The notes beneath the pieces are model-generated. The model worked only from the letters and a program-made list of their open reading frames with translations, searched no databases and was not told where the DNA came from. From SAR86 cluster bacterium (GTDB lineage: Bacteria; Pseudomonadota; Gammaproteobacteria; Pseudomonadales; Azotimanducaceae), in the NCBI GenBank assembly GCA_013204195.1, contig JABMOJ010000368.1, forward strand, positions 1 to 10,056: a stretch of 10,056 nucleotides of DNA. Reading direction: 5' to 3'. The position numbers and the translations under genes are program-made. Positions 6,656-10,056 of this stretch are shown here, in pieces; the stretch's first letter is position 1; each line of letters opens with the position of its first letter.

Positions 6656-7294
6656 ATGTCTGAAGCCAGCCAAACCACACCCGAAACTGATGGGGTCAGT
6701 AGTCCCAAGCCAATCAGTCTGCCGGACGCCCAGCGCCTCAAATTGGCAGCGCGTAATCACGGCCTGGCATTGTTGGCCGCCATAACATTATGGGCTGCCG
6801 CTGATGCCTGGGCCATGACCAGCGGGTTAAACCTGGCGACCGGTTTGTCAATGCTGAATGCCTTTGCTGCCATGACCATTATCGCGACGATCTTTCATGA
6901 ATGGGGTCACTTTGCTGGGGCGAGATTCGCTAAGTCTTACTCACCGATGGTCACGAACCCTACCGGCGCGTTTATTTTTGGCTTTAATTTTGCCAAGAAC
7001 ACGCGGCAACAATTTCTTTCCATGAGTATCGGTGGCCCGGTGGGCAACTGGCTGTTGGTTGCCCTGGTGTTTCTGTTGGTGCCTCTCGATAATCCTGGTC
7101 GGGTCATGCTCCTGGCCGTCGCTGTCGCGCGGGGTATCAGCGTGCTGATATTTGAACTGCCTATTATTCTTCGAGTCATGAATGGTGGCGACCCAGAGAC
7201 CGAATTGAACGTGGGTCAAGACAATGGTTCCGGCGATCGCGGTCAGGTGATTGGTTACGCCGCAGGTGTTCTGCTGTGGATTTTGGCCGTCTAA
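6656..7294 (+). CDS. Putative membrane zinc metalloprotease with HEWGH motif (M50/site-2-protease-like)
   Basis: This 212-residue protein begins with a polar, threonine- and proline-rich stretch (1-30) and then has several hydrophobic segments, at about 37-54, 63-80, 124-143, 148-170 and 197-211. The second ends in IFHEWGHFAGARFA (79-92), an HExxH zinc site (H81, E82, H85) in a membrane helix. A later GGPVGNWLLVAL (126-137) resembles the GPxxN motif of M50 intramembrane proteases. The usual third-ligand motif (NPxPxLDGG) is not seen; MNGGDPE (175-181) may supply an aspartate. It is therefore a site-2-protease-like protein or a relative without protease activity. No PDZ or CBS domain is present. 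The ATG at 6656 has only a weak GAG upstream. It may be co-transcribed with the crotonase gene and it converges with the dehydratase gene, 34 bp away. Confidence 0.7.
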   Translation: MSEASQTTPETDGVSSPKPISLPDAQRLKLAARNHGLALLAAITLWAAADAWAMTSGLNLATGLSMLNAFAAMTIIATIFHEWGHFAGARFAKSYSPMVTNPTGAFIFGFNFAKNTRQQFLSMSIGGPVGNWLLVALVFLLVPLDNPGRVMLLAVAVARGISVLIFELPIILRVMNGGDPETELNVGQDNGSGDRGQVIGYAAGVLLWILAV

Positions 7295-7328
7295 ATAAGG
7301 TTCACTGCAACCCACTTTCACCGCTGAA

Positions 7329-8267
7329 TCAGAAGCTCGAATCGCAGTTTCCGCCAGTGAGAATAAGTCCGATGCGTCGGTTGTTGAACTGTTCCGGGTA
7401 GCGTAAAACCGCAGCCAGGGTGACCGCTGACGAGGGCTCCACCACCTGTTGCAGCGCCTCCCAGATCAACCGCATCGCCGCTAAAATTTCAGCTTCCGAG
7501 ACCAGTAATATCCCGGCGCAATGGCCTTGAATAATCTCGAAATTCAAGGCCCCCAAGGTGGTCCGCAAACCATCGGCCATGGTCTTCGGGGTATGACTCA
7601 AGACCCGCACGCCAGAGGTGAAAGAGCGATAAGCGTCGTCGGCCATCGCTGGCTCGGCGCCATACACTTGGGGTCCGTCAGCTACCGCCAGAAGCGTACC
7701 CGCGAGCAAACCGCCACCACCCACCGGCGTCACTATGTCATCTAGGTCAGGTACTGCCGCCATGACTTCCAAACCGGTCGTCCCCTGCCCGGCAATGATT
7801 CTGGCGTCATCATAGGGTGGAATGAAATTGGCGCCGGTGCGTGCCACGACAGCCGCCAGGGCGGCTTCACGAGCTGGCAAGGTGGACTCACACTCGATGA
7901 TCTCAGCTCCATACCGGCTGATGTTGCGTTTTTTGACGATCGCAGCATTCTCGGGCACTACGATATAGGCCGGTAACCCCCGGCTTGCCGCGGCCCAGGC
8001 TAAGGCCGCACCATGGTTGCCTGAGGAATGGGTCGCCACGCCCTGTCGAGCTTGGGCCTCGGTCAGACTGAGAACCGCATTGAGCGCGCCTCTGGCCTTG
8101 AAAGAACCGGTTACTTGCTGATGTTCACACTTAAAGAACAATTCAGCACCCGCCAGCAAATCCAACGTGGCGCTGCGCAGCACCGGGGTGTCAAGCACGC
8201 CGCCAACAAGACGCTGCTGGGCGCGAAGGATGTCTGCCAGCGTGACAGTGAAGGCCTGTTGCACCAC
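7329..8267 (-). CDS. PLP-dependent threonine/serine dehydratase-like enzyme (fold type II)
   Basis: The 312-residue protein belongs to the threonine dehydratase/serine racemase/hydroxyaspartate dehydratase group, cytoplasmic enzymes that remove water or ammonia from hydroxy-amino acids. The PLP lysine is K57 in TGSFKARGA (53-61). SSGNHGAALA (81-90) is the substrate-carboxylate loop, PVGGGGLLAG (181-190) binds the PLP phosphate, and LTGGNCD (303-309) lies at the pyridine nitrogen, with threonine T304 where serine is common. There is no C-terminal ACT domain, so it is the short, catabolic type rather than feedback-regulated IlvA. The start is a GTG at 8267 that shares its first G with the TAG stop of the upstream gene (TAGTG); the next codon is also GTG. 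This implies translational coupling to the LLM oxidoreductase. Substrate is not determined by the sequence. Confidence 0.9.
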   Translation of the reverse strand: MVQQAFTVTLADILRAQQRLVGGVLDTPVLRSATLDLLAGAELFFKCEHQQVTGSFKARGALNAVLSLTEAQARQGVATHSSGNHGAALAWAAASRGLPAYIVVPENAAIVKKRNISRYGAEIIECESTLPAREAALAAVVARTGANFIPPYDDARIIAGQGTTGLEVMAAVPDLDDIVTPVGGGGLLAGTLLAVADGPQVYGAEPAMADDAYRSFTSGVRVLSHTPKTMADGLRTTLGALNFEIIQGHCAGILLVSEAEILAAMRLIWEALQQVVEPSSAVTLAAVLRYPEQFNNRRIGLILTGGNCDSSF

Positions 8268-9118
8268 TAGCTGACGTAATCTGAGGCGAACTTCTTGATC
8301 CCTGCCACAGGATCTTCACCCAGTGCCATGACGGGGACGACCAGCCGATGTACGCCACAGTCTTCAAGGGCTTTAACCGCTGCCTCACCGCCACTGCCGG
8401 TCCACATGCAGGTGATCTCGATCTCGCTCATATCGCGTTGGACCAGATCACACTGGGCCTTGATCAGGTCAAGATGTTCGCGAAGTTCCTTGGGATCTCC
8501 CGTTGGCGCGAACCAACCATCCCCATGGCGGGCGATCCGTTCATGAATCTTACCCTTGATGCCGCCGATAATGACCGGTAAGGGTGACTGCCGCGGTATA
8601 GGAAAACTCTTGAAACCATGCCAGCTCAAAAACTCACTTTCATGCTCAACCACCTCTCCTGACCAGACTTTGCGCATCGCCGCACAATAATCATCAAACC
8701 GTGCGCCACGTTTTTCAAAGGGCGTACCCATGGCCACAAACTCCTCTCGCAGCCAGCCGATACCCAGCCCCAATAAGAGCCGGCCATCAGACAACATATC
8801 GAGGCTAGCGGCCTGCTTGGCCAGGTATAGGGGGTTAGTTTGTGACAAAATATTGACCCCAGTGCCCAAGCGCAGCGTGTTCGTACTGGCAGCAATGGCG
8901 GCCAGGGCGATCAGTGGGTCAACGAGGTTGGTCTCAGGACTCACGCCCATCTTGCCATTGTTGTTGTAAGGGTATTTTGATTCATAATCGATGGGCACTA
9001 TGACGTGCTCAAAGGTCCACACAGACTCCATACCGACCTGCTCGGCGAGCTGCGCCAGCCCCGTCATTTGTGCCAGTGACTGAATACCGATATTGACTGG
9101 GATGATTCCGAATTGCAT
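8267..9118 (-). CDS. LLM-class (luciferase-like) flavin/F420-dependent oxidoreductase
   Basis: This 283-residue TIM-barrel protein resembles the bacterial-luciferase-like family often named F420-dependent oxidoreductase. Motifs include ESVWTFEHVIVP (31-42), LRLGTGVNILSQTNPLYLAK (82-101), and the very typical LSDGRLLLGLGIGWLREEF (109-127). Then come GTPFEKRGARFDDY (131-144) and PLPVIIGGIKGK (179-190), and HGDGWFAP (198-205). Cofactor (FMN or F420) and substrate cannot be assigned; many proteobacterial members carry the F420 name without proof. A strong AGGAGG (9132-9127) lies 8 bases before ATG 9118. It ends in TAG, which overlaps the GTG start of the dehydratase, so the two are probably made together and may act in one pathway. 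glnS ends 53 bp upstream on the same strand. Confidence 0.9.
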   Translation of the reverse strand: MQFGIIPVNIGIQSLAQMTGLAQLAEQVGMESVWTFEHVIVPIDYESKYPYNNNGKMGVSPETNLVDPLIALAAIAASTNTLRLGTGVNILSQTNPLYLAKQAASLDMLSDGRLLLGLGIGWLREEFVAMGTPFEKRGARFDDYCAAMRKVWSGEVVEHESEFLSWHGFKSFPIPRQSPLPVIIGGIKGKIHERIARHGDGWFAPTGDPKELREHLDLIKAQCDLVQRDMSEIEITCMWTGSGGEAAVKALEDCGVHRLVVPVMALGEDPVAGIKKFASDYVS

Positions 9119-9126
9119 GGGTAGTT

Positions 9127-9132
9127 CCTCCT
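9127..9132 (-). promoter_or_regulatory. Strong Shine-Dalgarno of the LLM oxidoreductase gene
   Basis: AGGAGG on the reverse strand stands 8 bases before ATG 9118. It is the best ribosome-binding site in the window and supports this start. Confidence 0.8.
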
Positions 9133-9171
9133 AGGTAAATAGGGTTTGCAGTGTTAGTCCGTGTTGTTCGT

Positions 9172-10056
9172 TCAATTATCGTCAGGCTGCTCGACTTTCG
9201 CCCAGCTGTCACGTAACCCTACGACCCGATTGAAAACCAGTTGATTAGGTTTGGAGTCCTTATTATCGATACAAAAGTAACCTTCACGCTCGAATTGAAA
9301 ACGCTGCTCCACCGTCGCATCAGCCAGGCTTGCTTCGACGAACCCCTGTACGATCGTGCACGAGTCAGCATTCAGCAGGTCACGATAGTCTTGATCAGAA
9401 GCATCGGGAAAGTCGACGGTAAACAAGGGCTCAAATAAGCGGATCTCGGCAGGCTGATTTTGCTGTGCGGAAACCCAATGAATAACCCCTCGCACCTTTC
9501 TGCCAACGGGGTTCTCGCCCAGTGTTTCAGGGTCATAGGTGCAACGCAGTTCGATGATTTGGCCTGCATCATCTTTGATGACCTGATGAGCCTTGATCAC
9601 ATAACCATAACGCAGCCGAACTTCGCCATCGGTGACCAGGCGTTTATATTTGCGATTAGCCTCCTCACGAAAGTCTTCTCGGTCGATATAGACCTCGCGG
9701 GTAAAGGGTAATGTGCGGGTGCCAAGTGCGTCGATCTTGGGGTGATTAGCGACGGTCAAATTCTCGACCTGACCCTCAGGGTAATTTTCAATCACGACTT
9801 TCAATGGATTGAGTACGCCCATAACCCGTGGTGCCTTGTCTTCCAGGTCATCACGAATGACGCTTTGTAACATCGCCAACTCAACATTATTGTCGCTCTT
9901 GGTCACGCCGATTCGGCGGCAGAACTCGCGAATAGAGGCTGGCGTGTAACCCCGGCGTCGAAGGCCAGTAATGGTTGGCAGGCGCGGGTCATCCCAGCCA
10001 GACACCAGTTGTTCTTCAACCAGTTGCTTGAGCTTGCGCTAGCTCATCACCGAATA
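9172..10056 (-). CDS. glnS: Glutaminyl-tRNA synthetase, C-terminal part, with in-frame amber codon in the KMSKR loop (5' end outside window)
   Basis: The reverse strand encodes the C-terminal half of GlnRS, which charges tRNA-Gln with glutamine in the cytoplasm. Recognisable blocks are [83 protein letters not shown] and [15 protein letters not shown], all close to the E. coli enzyme. They cover the stem-contact region after the catalytic loop and the two beta-barrel anticodon-binding domains, ending in a TGA at 9174-9172. Upstream of the first block the frame reads YSVMS, then TAG (10041-10039), then [12 protein letters not shown], whereas the E. coli protein reads VMSKRKL. The downstream open frame could be started only at an internal GTG (10005), which would lack the catalytic domain and is not a credible gene start. 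The gene is therefore either interrupted or affected by a sequence error. Confidence 0.93.
10039..10041 (-). other. In-frame amber stop (TAG) at the KMSKR lysine codon of glnS
   Basis: Read on the reverse strand, the codons are TAT TCG GTG ATG AGC TAG CGC AAG CTC, giving Y S V M S stop R K L. The expected codon is lysine (AAG), one base away (A to T at the first position). Frame is preserved on both sides, so this is a substitution rather than an indel. Confidence 0.85.

Noticed and set aside
9172..10005. A stand-alone gene starting at GTG 10005
   Set aside because: The protein would begin in the middle of GlnRS and lack the catalytic domain, and GlnRS sequence continues upstream on the other side of the TAG. 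It is the remainder of an interrupted or mis-sequenced glnS.
10039..10041. Genome-wide reassignment of TAG to an amino acid
   Set aside because: The flavoprotein, crotonase and LLM genes all end in TAG at positions matching their families' normal ends.

Overview
The window reads as chromosomal DNA of a gammaproteobacterium, probably a free-living heterotroph. The best clue is the right edge, where the reverse strand encodes the C-terminal half of a glutaminyl-tRNA synthetase very close to the enterobacterial protein. The other genes are a GlcD/D-lactate-type flavoprotein, a zinc alcohol dehydrogenase, a crotonase and an LLM-class flavoprotein, which suits an organism with varied acid, alcohol and acyl-CoA metabolism. 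I see no phage genes, insertion sequences, CRISPR array, tRNA or rRNA. Genus cannot be told from this sequence.

Layout from left to right. 1-1747 (-): a large protein, cut by the left edge, with two N-terminal membrane segments, two TrkA-N/RCK-like Rossmann domains, a ryanodine-receptor (RyR) domain, and the start of a further domain (GVTGHR). 1824-3224 (-): FAD-linked D-2-hydroxyacid (D-lactate) dehydrogenase. 3288-4382 (+): zinc alcohol dehydrogenase, divergent from the flavoprotein across 63 bp. 4466-5191 (-): histidine phosphatase, preceded by and overlapping a 55-codon small ORF (5182-5349). 5350-5704: a 355-bp divergent control region with repeats and a candidate promoter. 5705-6562 (+): crotonase-fold protein. 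6656-7294 (+): small membrane protein with an HEWGH metalloprotease motif. 7329-8267 (-): PLP-dependent threonine/serine dehydratase-like enzyme, start-stop coupled to 8267-9118 (-), an LLM-class oxidoreductase. 9172-10056 (-): glnS, 3' part.

Two things stand out. First, the 1-1747 gene looks like a ligand-gated ion channel built from tandem RCK domains plus a RyR domain. That architecture is plausibly nucleotide-sensing, and its C-terminal domain lies outside the window. Second, glnS carries an in-frame amber codon (TAG, 10039-10041) exactly where the lysine of the catalytic VMSKR loop should be. TAG is an ordinary stop for three other genes here, so genome-wide reassignment is unlikely. A sequence error, a true nonsense mutation or suppression are the alternatives.

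The metabolic genes do not form one obvious pathway. The only tight operon-like units are the LLM-oxidoreductase/dehydratase pair and the small ORF/phosphatase pair.
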